Shown one piece after another: positions 1-12,983 of a stretch of DNA of 64,000 nt. The stretch lies in contig JAZHRO010000002.1 of NCBI GenBank assembly GCA_037157565.1, positions 75,318,001-75,382,000 of the forward strand, in the 5' to 3' direction. The notes beneath the pieces are model-generated. The model saw nothing but the letters and a program-made list of their open reading frames with translations, searched no databases and was not told where the DNA came from. The position numbers and the translations under genes are program-made. The stretch's first letter is position 1. The number at the start of each line of letters is the position of its first letter. This DNA is from Thalassia testudinum. Taxonomy: Eukaryota; Streptophyta; Magnoliopsida; Alismatales; Hydrocharitaceae.

Positions 1-1027
1 ACTTAAGCTCCGCCCTCCCAGGGCCTCTACAAGGATAGTCGGGTTATCAGATCGTATGCACCTAGGTCCAGGCTCACCAACATGTGGTAGTGAGCAAGGA
101 GTGCATGTCAGTCTAGGCGGGTAAACGGGTCGGCCAGATCCGCGGGGGCAGAGTCGCGGATGAGGCGCAGGTGTGCGTGGGTGAGAGTGACCTTACCTCG
201 TGTTATGAGGTGAATAGCCTCTAACACAAATTCACTTTATGCGCTGGTGGGCACTCTTCCACAACTGATGTGGGACTAATCCCACCTCCTTTTCCTTGTG
301 CACGCCTATTACAACTCATTGAGGAAGATGTGTCCGATTAGCGTAGGTGCTGGGGTTCACACTTCCAATCAAGGACCTGGGAGTCTGGCGCTATTGGCTC
401 TGCACCACCTGGAGGCGATGCCTGGGGCTTGCATGTCCTGAAGCTTGAAGAACAAGGCTAGAGATGGCGACAGCGGCAGAGCTCCCACTTAACACCTGAA
501 ACAAACAAATAGGGCCTTTTGGCCGTGTTAAATACGTTTAGTAGCTTTGCCGTGTGACGATGAACGTGATGGCGGTCGTGGCGTAGTGCGAGGATGCGTG
601 TAGGTGGCTGGCGAAGTTAGTGTCAGCCAAAGAATGATGGGTTGTTCAGTGGGTGGTTTGGGTTGTCGATAAAGCGAATGGAAAGAGGGGTTTTTGAAGA
701 GTGGATCACGACGGAGCTTATGGAGGTGATAGCGGTGTGATTCGTGCGATGGAGCGACAGTTGGGCGTTGCCGGAGCTTCACCGGAGCGGAAGACGACGG
801 AGGGGGAGATGTGTGGTCGGCAATTGCTTTTGAGGGATAGAAGTAGGGAAAAAGACGGAGGGAAGGATAGGGAATGTTGGAACCTAATCTAAGGACGAAA
901 GGTGTAGGGCGGCCTAGATTGTGGTTGGCTGGCGCCATGGACGAAAGGTTCTTCGAGAAGGGAGATGGCGACAACGACGGCAATAGAAGAGCTCCTGCTG
1001 GTATGGCCAAGAGTGGACAAGAGAGGG
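1..1027 (-). mobile_element. Degenerate family-B LTR, first part (continues off the left edge)
   Basis: This stretch can be followed by eye against the complete solo LTR at 7,194-9,870, starting near that copy's 7,806. Shared landmarks in the same order are the 'gggtcgg' block, the run about Ccgc-tcgcg-gaggcg near 140-170, the 'gatgtgggacta' motif near 269 and the GC-rich 'ggacgaaagg' stretch near 890-950. It stops before the TATA and hairpin part of the LTR, which resumes at 6,048. I infer one old LTR split by an insertion. The small open frames here are chance frames in GC-rich DNA. Divergence is high, so exact limits are uncertain. Confidence 0.6.
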
Positions 1028-3780
1028 AAGAGAATCCGGTCATTGGTTTTATGGTCAGACGACTGATGAGTGGCTGCGCATCATAGCTAAAAAGCTAAAG
1101 TTAAGCTAGACACTAGGTTAAACAATATCAAATTAACAGATAAAAAGGGTTAAGTGTGGGAATCAAAGAAAAAGGCCTAAAACCTTGATTCTGTGTTAAA
1201 ATTGCATAATAAGGTCATAAAATGAGATATTCTTAAGATAAAGGTCAAATGGTGATCCAAGTGTTAATTGAACACATAAACAAGTTTAAAAGTCCAAATC
1301 AAAAGTACAATTAATTTCTTAAATGCTCAATTGAGCACATATAAAAATTTGAAGGCATTTGGATATCATTAAGGCCTTGAAACTTAGAGTTTACACTTAG
1401 GTCCTTCATGCATCACATTCACTTCTTTAGAAAACTTTCTTAGACCTATATGTAACCTGCAGGGACCCCTTTGAAAGCTCTTAGGGTCCATCCAGTTACG
1501 ATTTCTTCCACTTATGGACCTGTGCACAATTCTTCTACCCCTTCATGAAGGGCTTCTCCCTGCAATTTTGCCAAAAGACCCAAGCCACCTGTAGTTCTTC
1601 CCACGCACTGTAACGCGAGAAGAACTTGGCAAATCTTGGCCATCCATTCTCTCGTGATCTTGTTCTGCGTCCTGATCTGAATCAAAGCGTCGCATGAAGC
1701 GGTGCATGTGCTCACCCTTCTCCCAAGATCCCATTCGACGGTCAGTTTTTAAGTTGGCAGCCCGCGCGCTCCTCTCCTCTCATCCTTGCCACCGGTTGCA
1801 TCGATGACTATCTTCACCTGCACGGTGATCTGAGCCACTGAGATTGCTATTTAAGCACCTCAGTGGTCGCGCGCGCAAAGGATCGCTCTCTCCTACATTC
1901 TTAGCGGTCATTCTTCCACTCCAGCTACCCTCCCCACCAAATCCCTGATTTAACAGCCATCGGCTGTGAAATCCTCGACTTCTCTTCTACCTCCTCGTCG
2001 CTAAGGACCTCATAGCACCTGAGGACGACTCTGAAGCCTCTCTAGAAGGCTTTTCCCTCCATTGGAGTCATCTCCCTCCTTTCTTCCTCCTTAGCCACCG
2101 GCTAAGGACCCATAGGTCCCATTCTTCCTGTTAGAATAGTTTTAGTATTCTGTAATTTAGCTGTAGCAGTAGTTAAGTAGATTAGCAGTAGAATTAGAGT
2201 AATTTGTAGTGATTAATTCTGTTGCTCTCTTAGTTTAGCAGTAGGGGTAGAATTATAGTAGATTCACCCCCCTCTGATCATTCTAGATCAGAGGGGATGG
2301 TTTCACATAGCCATTTATCATTAGTTTTCTCCCTCTTCACGTTTCCATTCCACTTCTGATTCCCTCGATTGATTTCTTGCTTTTTCACCCACTCATCAGA
2401 CCTATTTTTAGATCTGATTATCTTCTGCTATCAGATCTAAAATTAGCGTCAAAGATCATGTTAAGGGCTTTTCACTCACTCCATTTTGCTCACAAAAGCC
2501 CTTGATCTGAGCTTTAAAGAAAATTGGTTTGCTGGATTGATATCGAAATTTGGATTGCAATGAATTTGAATCACTTGAGTTTTGAACGTTTGATCTAGCA
2601 GACTGAAAGTTTTTTTTTTATTTTGATTCATTGCTTGGCAAGGAATCTGAGGTGAATTTGAAGTCAAAATTCACCTTAGAAGAGCCATGATCTGAATTGA
2701 ATTTTCATGAGTTTTGAACTGTCTTGAATGCATGGATGAGTCAATGAAAAATCGTTTAGTTAATTTGAGACTCTACCTTGCATCCTTTAGTTGATCTGAG
2801 GAGCAAATTTGTTTTCCTAACCTAAGGAATTATCCATATTCCTTATGGTTCCATAACTTTGGGATTGGAGTGTTTGGTTTCATTGGATTGAGTTGATTCT
2901 TTCTACATGTTGTCTATAGCATTAGAAAGAATCAGATCAGTTGCTCATTTAACTTTGGTTTGATCAGATGTTACTGACAAGGGATTTTGGTTTTGATTTG
3001 TAATCCCGAGTGGTTTTTCCTAAATTAAGACCCTTGTCAGATTGTGTTGAATGAATTATTGATTTATGTTTTGTATGTTTTAATCCCAAACCTATAGTAA
3101 ACTGCCGCAGAAGCAGCTACATTCCTCTCCTCAATTCTAGTCAAGTGCTCCCTGGATTAACCCTTTTTAATCCCTGACCAGATTGTCTATAATCTGATTT
3201 GGGATATTAAGGGTTAGATCAAGAAGTACATGTTGGAATTAACTCCTTTATCCTGCTGCAAATCAGTTCCTCTTTAGATGACTCAACTACAGCAGCAGTT
3301 GAGACATCTGAAGAGGGATTTGGTTGGATGATGGGGTCAGTTTTAGCAGCTCTTCTGATTTCTGATCTGTTGCAGTGACTAGTTTCTTCCTACCGTTTTA
3401 TCAGGAATCCCAAGTTCTTATCACCATGTGGATAGTAGCTTAGATCTAGTCATGTTAGAAGCTGACTTATGTGTAATGTCATATCAATTGTATACAAGCT
3501 TTCATTAATTGTAATTTACTTGTAATATCTGCTGAATGCTTGTAATTAAATCTTGTTAATCTTTTGTCAGCTAAATAATGAATTTTACTGTCCACTATAT
3601 GAATTTAATGAAAATTGGTCTTGAGTTACACGCCTAATTGCTTTTATCTGTTTCATAACCTAGACTGAGCACATTCAAGGCAGTTCACTGCCTTTTAGAC
3701 ATTTAGGCCTCATCCTAAGCCCTTAAGACATTTTAGACATCTCTTTAAAGGCTTAGGATGAGTGAACTTGGGATTTAAAT
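1028..3780. other. Unassigned DNA inserted in the old LTR; LTR- or promoter-like in part
   Basis: No protein-coding sequence is recognisable. A TATA-like 'gctatttaagcacc' lies near 1,846-1,859 downstream of GC-rich DNA, and a long leader-like region follows, which resembles an LTR promoter of some other retrotransposon, but I could not find paired termini. An imperfect ~20-bp hairpin lies at 3,268-3,318. The block belongs to a ~5 kb insertion flanked by the direct repeat GACAAGAGAGGG (1,016-1,027 and 6,048-6,059). Confidence 0.3.
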
Positions 3781-5700
3781 AAAAATCATAAAAAAATTCT
3801 AAAAAAAAATAAAACAAACTGTTTGATTAAAAATCAGATAGTTCTCTAACTTCATACCAAGTTCCATGGTATGTAGAACCCCCGACTTGATATAATTTAC
3901 CAATCGACGGTTCTGTATACCATGGAATTTAATAAAAGAATATACCTTTAAAAACATCAAAAACATTTCCTCCTCATCCATTTCTCTCCTATACCCATAA
4001 CATAAATAAAAACCACAAAAGCTGAAAAAACTCTAAAAATAGTAAAAATCCTTTGTATAATATGTATATAAGTATTTATTTAAGCTATATAGTAATCTTA
4101 CTTACCTATAATGTAAAGTATATATATCTATAAGTTAAATAACTTATGTATGTATTGTCGTATGTAAAGTAAATATTTAAGTTAGATTATACTATATATA
4201 TCTTCATTATACAGCTAATTATTAATTAAACTAATGTATATGTACAATAAAAGCCATATAGGTAATAAGTACTATAAATAACCTTATTAAGTTATAAGAC
4301 TATATATATTTATTTATATGTATATAATAAACATATTGAACCTGGTACCTTAATTTAATTATGAATACAGAATAAATAATTAATTTATTAAGTTAATAGT
4401 TAAATTATTAGATAAAATTAAAATAAATTAGTAAATTAAGTTCAAAATAAGTTAATTTATACTATATATGTATACTACTGTATTTTAAGTAATTTCACCT
4501 AATTTAAGTATATTTATAATATATACACTGTTTAAATTTAATTTACAAATAAAATAGTCTAAAAATTTGCTATTTAAATGTAAATAAAACATAAATTAAA
4601 TATGTAAAATATAATAAAAATGTTTATAAAATACTTAGACATGTATACTAACTCTCTATAAGGTCAATTAGGCCATATAATAACTAATTTATACGTAATT
4701 AAGAAACAAAACCTACAAATAAGTATGTATAAATTGTATACTTTAGCTAATTTATTTATACAGTAAATATAATTTAAACTCCAAAGTAATTGTATAATTG
4801 TATAGTACTATATAAACACTTTATTTGCACATAATTTATTTTTAATAACTAATAAATTTTGTCCCTGCACTATCGCCTTGCATTTTCAACGCTGCGCTTG
4901 TGCCCAGATAGTCTCACATCGTGGGCGGGCGAGTGCGTGCTGTGCTTTAAATTGTTTTTGTTACTAAGGCTACCTAGTTGTCACGGGTGCCGGGTGCCCG
5001 AACAATCGAATACCTATGAGCATATCTGAGCCTATATTGAGCATGAAATGAGATTGAGTGTGGGGCCGGGGGCCCGGGTGTGTGTGGGTTGTTAAGCCCA
5101 AAGATTTGAGCATGAACATGTAATTAAGCGGCCTAATGAGAAATTAGGGTGTGCTTGGTAAAGGTTTAGTCCCACCCTCTGGGTGCTGTGTATCCTTCAA
5201 AAAGCATGCCCGCAAATTAAACAAAATTTTGATTAATTAAGAGTTGTAATGACATTGTCTAAACAGAGAACTTAAGACGAATAAAATTAAGAAGAAGAAG
5301 AAATGTAGAGGAGAAGTAAGGAATGAAAGAGAGGGTAAAGGTACTTATAAGTATAATGTATATACAAAAACCCGTATAAATAAAGATGGACAAGATAACT
5401 AAAGTATATATATATATACGTAGTATAGCTATTTACATTTATATATAACTTCATACCTTTACTAACAAAATAAAATGTCACTGTAGGCGAAATAACTATC
5501 GCTATAGACCTTGGTTTCCTTCTTACAATTTGTATATAGTTTTTTTGGGATCCAACGACGCTTATATCTGTCGCTGTAGCCATTATATGTGTTGCTGTAT
5601 ATGTCAATATAGTAAGTTAAGTTAGCATGCTATATAATATGAGTTAGTAAAGTATAATTATGCAAATATTAGTAATATAACTTATAAATAGACAGTATAG
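3781..5700. other. AT-rich spacer without recognisable genes
   Basis: The sequence is very AT-rich, most strongly at 4,000-4,860, with many stops in all frames. It changes abruptly to a more GC-rich segment at 4,861-5,180, where 'gtgccgggtgcccg' stands out. An inverted repeat with 19-bp arms (17 of 19 matching) lies at 3,862-3,880 and 3,909-3,927. The open frame near 5,287-5,607 on the minus strand is Tyr/Ile-rich low-complexity sequence and I do not accept it as a gene. Confidence 0.4.
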
Positions 5701-6047
5701 AACATACCTATGTATTATTTGATGCTTGTTTGTAAGTAGATTTTTGTAAGCACTTTTATTGATTTTTTTTGTAGATCATGAAAATTTTAATTCATTCTTC
5801 ATAGATTCATTCATTCGTTCATTATTGATTGTATATAAATTAATCATTTTTGGAATTAAAGAATAATTTTGGACCTAGAGAGTGATGTAAATCAATAACT
5901 ACCTCCCAGTGAACGACCTGGAATAAACCAGTAAAAATTAGTTAATTAAATAAAAATGGTCGTAATAATGGTTTGTATTTTCTACATTTACTACAACAAC
6001 ATCAATTCATCACAACAGTAATTATGATCACCATCGACCAGCATTAT
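5701..6047 (+). mobile_element. Possible Athila-type LTR 3' remnant
   Basis: The motif 'cctcccagtgaacgacctgg' near 5,903-5,922, followed by an AT-rich stretch and 'tactacaacaac', resembles the U5 end of LTR C ('cctccctgcgaatgacctgg', 40,390-40,409). No primer binding site follows, so only a fragment is present. The match is short and the call is tentative. Confidence 0.3.
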
Positions 6048-7122
6048 GACAAGAGAGGGCAGAAGTAGCTGGAGCTTGTGGAGCTTCGCAGTCGGAAGAG
6101 GAAGGAAGAAAAGGGTATTTCATGGCTGGAATTCAAGCTTAGGGAAGTTCAGGAGGATCTGGGCTCTTTTATATAAGGATCTAGAGGTGGTTTGAACTTG
6201 GAAAACAAGCTTTCTAAGGTTGGAAAGCCTCGCCGGACTTGGGAGTTTCTTGATACCCAAATCTCTCATGTATTCACATGAGAGATTGGGTAGGTTTTAG
6301 GGCTTGGGATTGGTTTCAAAAGGAAGGGAATTTCTTGACGAACTTCCCTTTCTATTTTGAAAGGGATTCGTCAAGAAATCAGGAAGTTCTTTCCATTTTC
6401 AGGTCGCCGGAGCAAGTAGGAATAGGGTTAATGGCGGAAGGGACCTTTTTGTGAGAACGAAGACAAAGTTAGGGGTCTGTTTGAAAGGTTTTTGAAAGTT
6501 AAGGGTAGAAATGAAATTAGACATGACCAATTTGCAAACTAGGTCAAGCAAATTCATCTTGGGTCTAAATTTTGGTAAAAACCTAATTTGGACCTAAGGA
6601 ATCCAATGGTGAAGTTCGATTTTTATTTTGACCTTGTTTGACTGGGTAATTTATGCAAAAACCCAAATTAGGGCAAATGTCGATTTGTGGTTATGTTTTG
6701 GGCCAAAACAGGTTCTGATGGTCAAATTGAAAGTTTTAAACCCTATAGAATATTTTTCTATGAATTTTAGAGGATTTAGACGAATTTTATCATGATCATA
6801 ACCTTAGTTAATTAAGCGGATCTATTTTTAGGATTTCAAAAGTCATTTAATTCTCAGAACACGTGCAAATCCTTTTCTGTTTGTCTTATCCCACTTGTTA
6901 TTTTATTAAGACCAATTGACCTTCATTCAACCCTTGAGAAAACCCTTGGTTGTATTGCATTCAAGATGAGCTGGTAAAATTATAGTTTTAGCCCTAGTTT
7001 CTTATTTTTCTTTCAAAATGAATATGCAATGACTTGTGACACTCTGGCCATTATGTAGGAGCATTTATTGACTTAATTGGGTCAAAATGAGCTAGTTATG
7101 GCTTATAATGGTGTTCCCATCA
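6048..7122 (-). mobile_element. Degenerate family-B LTR, second part (TATA, hairpins, U3 end)
   Basis: This is the promoter half of a family-B LTR in minus orientation. A TATA box is visible on the minus strand at 6,167-6,178, hairpin I at 6,255-6,291 and hairpin II at 6,328-6,380. The terminal block 'aaaatgagctagttatgg' appears near 7,086-7,102 and the copy ends at 'cccatca' (7,122). Distance from hairpin I to the end is almost the same as in the complete copy at 7,194-9,870. No polypurine tract abuts the end, so this was a solo LTR. It is strongly diverged from the other copies, yet both hairpins persist. Confidence 0.7.
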
Positions 7123-7193
7123 GCCGTGCTGTACTTCTCTCATCGTCTCTTCTAACGGATAGGGTCCTTTGGGTCCTGTTGTATTTGAGTCCT

Positions 7194-9870
7194 TGTTGTC
7201 GACGTTTTGTGCGGGTTTAAAGGATGTCACGTTGTAGTATAACTGAAAAAACGTCTAAACAAATATAAAGAATTTTATTACTCGAAGACCGGAGTATCCG
7301 AGGTCGATCACAGGGAGCAAATGGAATTTACTACTAGTCAAAATGTAATTGAACACTCTAATTTACTCAAAATATCAATTCAAATGTGAATGTATGCAAT
7401 TAAAAATAATTAGGATAAAAATATGAAATTGGACGTCTGATCACAAGATCAGACGTCTTAAAAGTATTTCTCCTTTTCTTCTTCTGCAGTCTCTCATTTT
7501 CTTCTTCGTTTGCTTCTTTCTCTGCTTTCTTTCTTGTTTTGCGAAGCCTTCTTCTTCTTCTTTTGATCTTCTAATCTTTCTTTGCCTCTCTTCTTCTCTG
7601 TGTCTTGCTCTTTCTTCTTCTTCTTTCCTTCTTCTCCTGCGAAGGCTTCTTTCTTTCTTCTTCTTCTCTGTCTTGCTCCTTCTTCCTTTTCTCCTTTGGC
7701 TTGCCTTTCCTTCTTCTGTAGCGGCCAAGTCCTTCTTCTCCTACGTTCAGCCTGCCTGCACAGGAGCAAAACCTAATCCTTCTCCCTCTACCCGCGCGTC
7801 TCTCTCTTAAGCAGTTAACTCACGGACGCTCTCCCAGAGCCACAGCCATAATCGGGTCGGATCGTACCCGGGACCAGGCGCACCTACAGGTGACGATGCT
7901 CGAGGAGTGCATAGGTTTAGGTTAGGAATTATCCGCCAGATCCGCGTGGTCAAGCCGCGAACGAGGCGGGTGTGGGGTCAGTGAGGGACCTCACCCCTGT
8001 GCTTACGGAGGCAACTGGCTTAAAGCACAAATATAATTTATAGCGTACCTGAGTGCTGCAATCCCACGATGTGGGACTAAAGGGTCTGCCCTGATTTCAC
8101 GCGCGCCCGTAGACTCTCGTATGCAATTGCCCAAGCGGATGGCTCTGCTGGCGCTCCGTGCTGGGCTCACTCACCTCGCGACACTCGCGTGAGTCTCCTG
8201 CATCTGCAGCCTGGGAAGCCTGATGCCTGGAGCTTCGTTGGAGCTTCACCGGAGGTCGTCCATGGCGGCAGCGGCTCAAACACTGTCATACACAAAACAA
8301 GCCTCACGGCCCAATCAGATCAGCTAGTGACCTTCGCCGTGGCACGGCGAAGGCGGTGGAGGATGCTGCAGGTTGCCGGTCGGCCTAGGCGTGCGTGCCT
8401 AGGTCAACCTGTGGCCGGAGATGGTGGGTTGTTCGGGGGGTGATTATGGAGGTCTGGAGTGGCAGTTGTAGGGTGGAGCGAGTTCCTGGTGGTGAGGCGG
8501 AGCTCTTGAGGTGGTTGGCGAGCCGTGTGGGGGGGGTGGAATGGTGGAAGCGGCTCGCCGGAGGTCGGTCGGTGATGTGGAAGATGAGGGTGGTCAGCGT
8601 CGGTCGAGGGGTAATCAGATGAGATAACAGGGGGAAAAGAGAGAGGAGAGGATGGAGAGGAGTTCTAAACTAATTGTAAGGACGAAAGGGGACGGAAGGC
8701 GGACGGCAGTACCTGCTGTCGCCGGAGAAGATGACGCCCAGTGGGGGAGAATGGCGGCGATGACGAGGCTGAGGCGGCGTGCGCGGGTACTGCGCGATGC
8801 GGAGGGAGGGAGGAGAGGGGGGCTCGCCGGAGCTTGCTGGGACTTTCGGCCAGGCAGGAGGAGACGAATTGGGGGTGGACACTCGGCCAAATCAAGCTCG
8901 GGTCCTGCGGCAGGGTCTGGGGGGTGTTTTATAGGTGCTGGCCGCTCCTGTCAGCGCGTGGAGAGCGCACAAATAGGTCTGTCGGCTTGCCGGAGTTGGA
9001 AGGAAAGTGGATACCCAAATCTCTCATGCGTTCGCACGAGAGATTGGGTTCACACCAGCGATTGTAATTGACTTTATAAGGAAGGGAATTCCTCAGAGAA
9101 TCCCCCTTCCATTTCTGGGAGGGAATCTCTGAGGGATTAGAGAGCAATCCCTCTCCGAACCTCGCCGGAGCTCGGTTCTGCCCTAGCAATGGCAGCAGGA
9201 CCGGTTTGCAAAGGAGGCGAAGAACCTAGGGGGTTCTCTGCAAAGGTATTCAAAAGATAGGGACCAATTTATGATTTGGGTGTACTAAATTACAAAGTAG
9301 GTCAAGATGACCTCTCCTTAGGTCCAAATTTTGGTATAAACCTAATTTGGACCTAAGGAATCCAATGGCGAAGTTGGATTTCAGGTTTGACCTCGTTTGA
9401 CTGGATATTTTGCGTAAAAACCTAAATTAGGTTAATTGAAGAGCTAGGACCCTAATCTAGGTCAAACTAGGTTCCAAAGGCCAAATTAAGTGTTCTAAAC
9501 CCTAGAGGATGTTTTTCCATGATTTGTAGAGGGTCTACTTGCTTTTTGTTCTGACCGGAACCTTGTTAATTTAAGCGGATCTGTTTTAGGGTTACCAAGT
9601 GTCATTTAGTTCTTAGATTGCACATGAACCCATTTCTGATTGACTCAACCCTCTTTTTATCTCATTTAGACCATTTGACCTATGTTTTGCCTCTGAGAAA
9701 TCCCGTTTACGTACTGCAATGGTAAAATTGCAGTTTTAACCTTTATTTCATGTTTTCTTCTCAAGGCACTTGTTCCTTCAGTTAGGCCTTCTTCTAGGTT
9801 ATGTAGGAGCTTTTATCTTCTTTATTGGGTCAAAATGAGCTAGTTATGTCTCATGATGAGGCTCTCATCA
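7194..9870 (-). mobile_element. Complete solo LTR, family B (copy E)
   Basis: The copy begins TGTTGTCG and ends CTCATCA, i.e. TG...CA, and is flanked by the perfect 5-bp duplication GTCCT at 7,189-7,193 and 9,871-9,875. It is 2,677 bp long and lies in minus orientation, judged from the family-B element whose primer site is visible at 62,400. On the minus strand it has a TATA box at 8,927-8,933, hairpin I (9,013-9,049) and hairpin II (9,081-9,139) upstream of it, and a long purine tract downstream (7,465-7,740). A perfect 11-bp stem made of GACGTCTGATC lies at 7,432-7,457. There is no internal region, so recombination between LTRs probably removed it. Confidence 0.93.
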
Positions 9871-9875
9871 GTCCT

Positions 9876-11210
9876 TTTGGATGTAGACAGGCCAGATTCC
9901 CGGACCCGTTTGTGCAGAAGACTTTTCTTGGATGTAGGAGGGTCGGATACCCAGGCTCGCCTGTACCCAAGTTTTTTTGGGTCGGATCTTTCTTTTTGGA
10001 CCTTTCGTGGAGTTTCAGGTTTGAAGACATTTTTTGCCCGTCATCAAGTATGAAAACATTTTTGAATCTTGGTCTTTGACACATTGTGGAAGCTAGATGG
10101 CCCTGGCTACAAGGGTTAACCTGAGAATGCAGAAGCTCAAGCTCCTCTTAACTGACCCCCCTCTTGGCGTATCACTCCCTTGTCTTGGCCATTGCCTGCT
10201 CCAAGAGGTGGCTGGCTGACGACCCATGCCCTTGGCAAAGGGGTTAGTGGCATGGCTCTAGCCTCCTCGCCTACAAGCTAGGCCCTAGCCACATCTAACG
10301 TAGGCTAAAGCTGCTCCTACCCACCGTGTGTGACGTCAGCTAGAGGAACGATTGATTGTTGGTGGCCGCTCCGCTCCTTTCCGCCTGTGGGTGGCTGCAC
10401 GCGAGGGAAAAATACTTGAGTTGGCCACTGAGTAAGATTATCCCTATGGTCGGTTGACCCCCAAGTCCGGCTGGATCCAAAAGTCGGCCAGTCCATTACT
10501 CAGCTAGCCAGTGCTTAAACCCTACGCCTAATCTATGCCTTAGCCAAACCCCAACCCCACCACCTCTTAGATCAGAGGGAGTGGATGCAACTCACGTAGA
10601 TTCTAATCATCCAAACTAAAAAAGATAAGTCTTTACTTTCTTTACTTATTTTTAATTGCTACAATGATTAAACGGACAGATTGTACATTGGTTTTTATCC
10701 ATTTAGCTGTGGAATACAATACCCCGATCATCTTCTCATTTTGTCTGCAAACTATCCTACTTAATGCTTGAAAAACCCCCACTCCCTTAATGCATGAGCC
10801 ATCCACACCGGATAAGCCCCCAGAGGGTACATTGCAACACGCGAACCCTAGGTCCCTAATGATGCTGGCTGTGTGCGAGGGATGTTGACACACCATCGCT
10901 GGTTACCTCTTAAGGACCAGGGGAGCTCATAGGTCCTCTAGTTTGGCCAGTGTGAAACATGGGTCAAGATTGATTATCAAATCAGGAAGATGATTCCTGT
11001 ATTTCAATCATGATTTTTCCTAATCATTTCATTTTTTCAGGAAAACTTGTCATACCATCCCTCTTTCCCCAATAAGAGGGAAAAATGAGAGTGGAAACAA
11101 TGAAGCACCTATCTCCCAGCATTACCGAGCAATAACTGCTGGGGGTAAGGGTAACCTTTGTGTGAGAGAAAAAAGGAGAAAGAAGTCTATTCTTGCTGTA
11201 GACACAGCTA
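9876..11210. other. Unassigned intergenic DNA
   Basis: No gene is recognisable. At 9,876-9,960 two diverged copies of a motif starting 'ttggatgtag' follow each other, each leading to 'cccgg'/'cccagg'. The open frame on the minus strand at 10,642-10,896 has no recognisable domain. Confidence 0.35.
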
Positions 11211-11760
11211 GACTGTGAGTGTGGGAGCATCTGATGTGGGACGAAAATTGCCCTCACAGAATAAAGTCCAATCGGCTCGTGATAAAATTGGTGGAACCCA
11301 CTTGGACTTAGTCCACGTGGGAATGCGAAAAGATGCAGTTAACGGAGTGGTTACCAGTCAATGCCATTATTACCATTATTCCCCATTATCTCTAAATAAT
11401 GACCCATTATCTATCAATAACTCCACATTCTTGTAGCGGTTACACATTTCTAAAATGTAGCCACCAATGTTTATGCTCAATAAATAGCTCCTACCCCCAC
11501 ATGGAAGGGGGGACCCATGAACACACCCAATAGGGGCAATCTAAAGAGCTAGCCTACGGCTCACCATTTCTTGTATCACTTCAACCAAAAGAGCCATTGC
11601 TTATGAATAGTAGATATTGAGAGTTAGATCTCCTTTCTAGATGTACACTCCTTGAGGTGGAACTGAGTCAACAATCACCCGTATTCATATGATTGCTTAT
11701 TTATTTTTATATTTTTGTGGCTACGTTACATTTCCTACGTATATAAATTCTTTGATAGTC
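11211..11760 (+). other. Possible LTR- or promoter-like segment, unverified
   Basis: The stretch opens with 'tgtgggagcatctgatgtggg', carries 'ctcaataaatagctcc' (TATA-like) near 11,479, and reaches 'gctacgttaca' near 11,724. This order fits a short LTR, but no second copy, primer site or target duplication was found. Confidence 0.2.
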
Positions 11761-12964
11761 CTCGACGACCTCAACGGTGGCCTCCAAGACCCATTAACCA
11801 CCTTCCTATATACTTGTCATTTTCTTTGATAACTATACATTTGTAATATTAGTTTAGGTTATTGATTCGTGATTGAATACGAGTGCACATTTGATAAGTC
11901 TAGTACTATACATGATTTATAATAAATTAGTTATAGCCATGCTTGCATCTTAACTTGAGTCTTGCTTTGAAATAAAATTTGGAGAATCGTGATTCGTCAT
12001 ATGTACGACAGCTAGCACAGTGAGCTAATTAATTGGATATCCTTACACTTTACATCAAGAGGGATAAATTTTCAAAGGTACGAATATGGATAAAATTGAT
12101 TCTCTCCATTAAGAACCAGTGTGTCCACTTAGGATGAAATTTAGATTACTTATCTCTAATGTATGATATGGCCCACGGACATGACACATTTCTGGGTACA
12201 GTTAGTCGTTAAACACGTCTGTGATTGTGCATTCCTTGGGGGGTAAGAGGGGAGCGTTCCGTGGCTCGTTCTCCTCGTCGATTCGTAAATAGGGCATCCA
12301 ATTATGGCAATTTTAAATTTGACAAAGAAATTTTATCTGAGATAATTATAAGGTTTTGTCACTTGGGTTTGAAATCGTACATGTTGTATTTTTTGTAACC
12401 ATCAAGATACTTTAGGTTGGTTGTTGGAGGAAGAAGCAGTAAACGTAGCATGGTGCTCATCTTGTATTCCCGATTGAAGTTCTATTTACAACCCTATGAC
12501 ATTTTTTTAAAATATCATATCCCTCCCTCAACATGAGTCTCTGTACACATTAACCAAGTCTTTTCTATTTTGTTTTGTTTTTTTTTATGATCTGAAATAC
12601 CACACAGGCAAATTAGAGAACTTGTCTATCACCCCCGTACCAATTCTTAAGTAATGTAGGTATGAGGACTTGAATTTCAATTCATCTTTAAAAATCGAGT
12701 ACCCACCATTCAATGATATCCTAATGTACATTGACCGCAGTTTTGCCCGTCGATATTAGTTGCTTATTTCTGGAACTATATTTATGGACATATGCTTACT
12801 CTCACATGTACTTGCACACGCATGAAACGATGAGAAATTAAGCGAAAGTGTAAAATTGTTCGATTTGTGAATTCCGTGCATAGACTATTCTGACTTATAT
12901 ACATTTCGATTCTAACTTCTAACTCATGTGCGCGGACTTCATTTTCGTAACATATAAAGTCATC
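11761..12964. other. Unassigned intergenic DNA
   Basis: I see no coding sequence, repeat structure or terminal motif I can support in this stretch. Confidence 0.4.
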
Positions 12965-12983
12965 TTCTTTCTTTCTTTCTTTT

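Noticed and set aside
7441..7769. Two overlapping minus-strand frames rich in Lys/Glu/Arg
   Set aside because: They are translations of the purine tract in solo LTR E; equivalent tracts occur in all family-B LTRs without a conserved frame.
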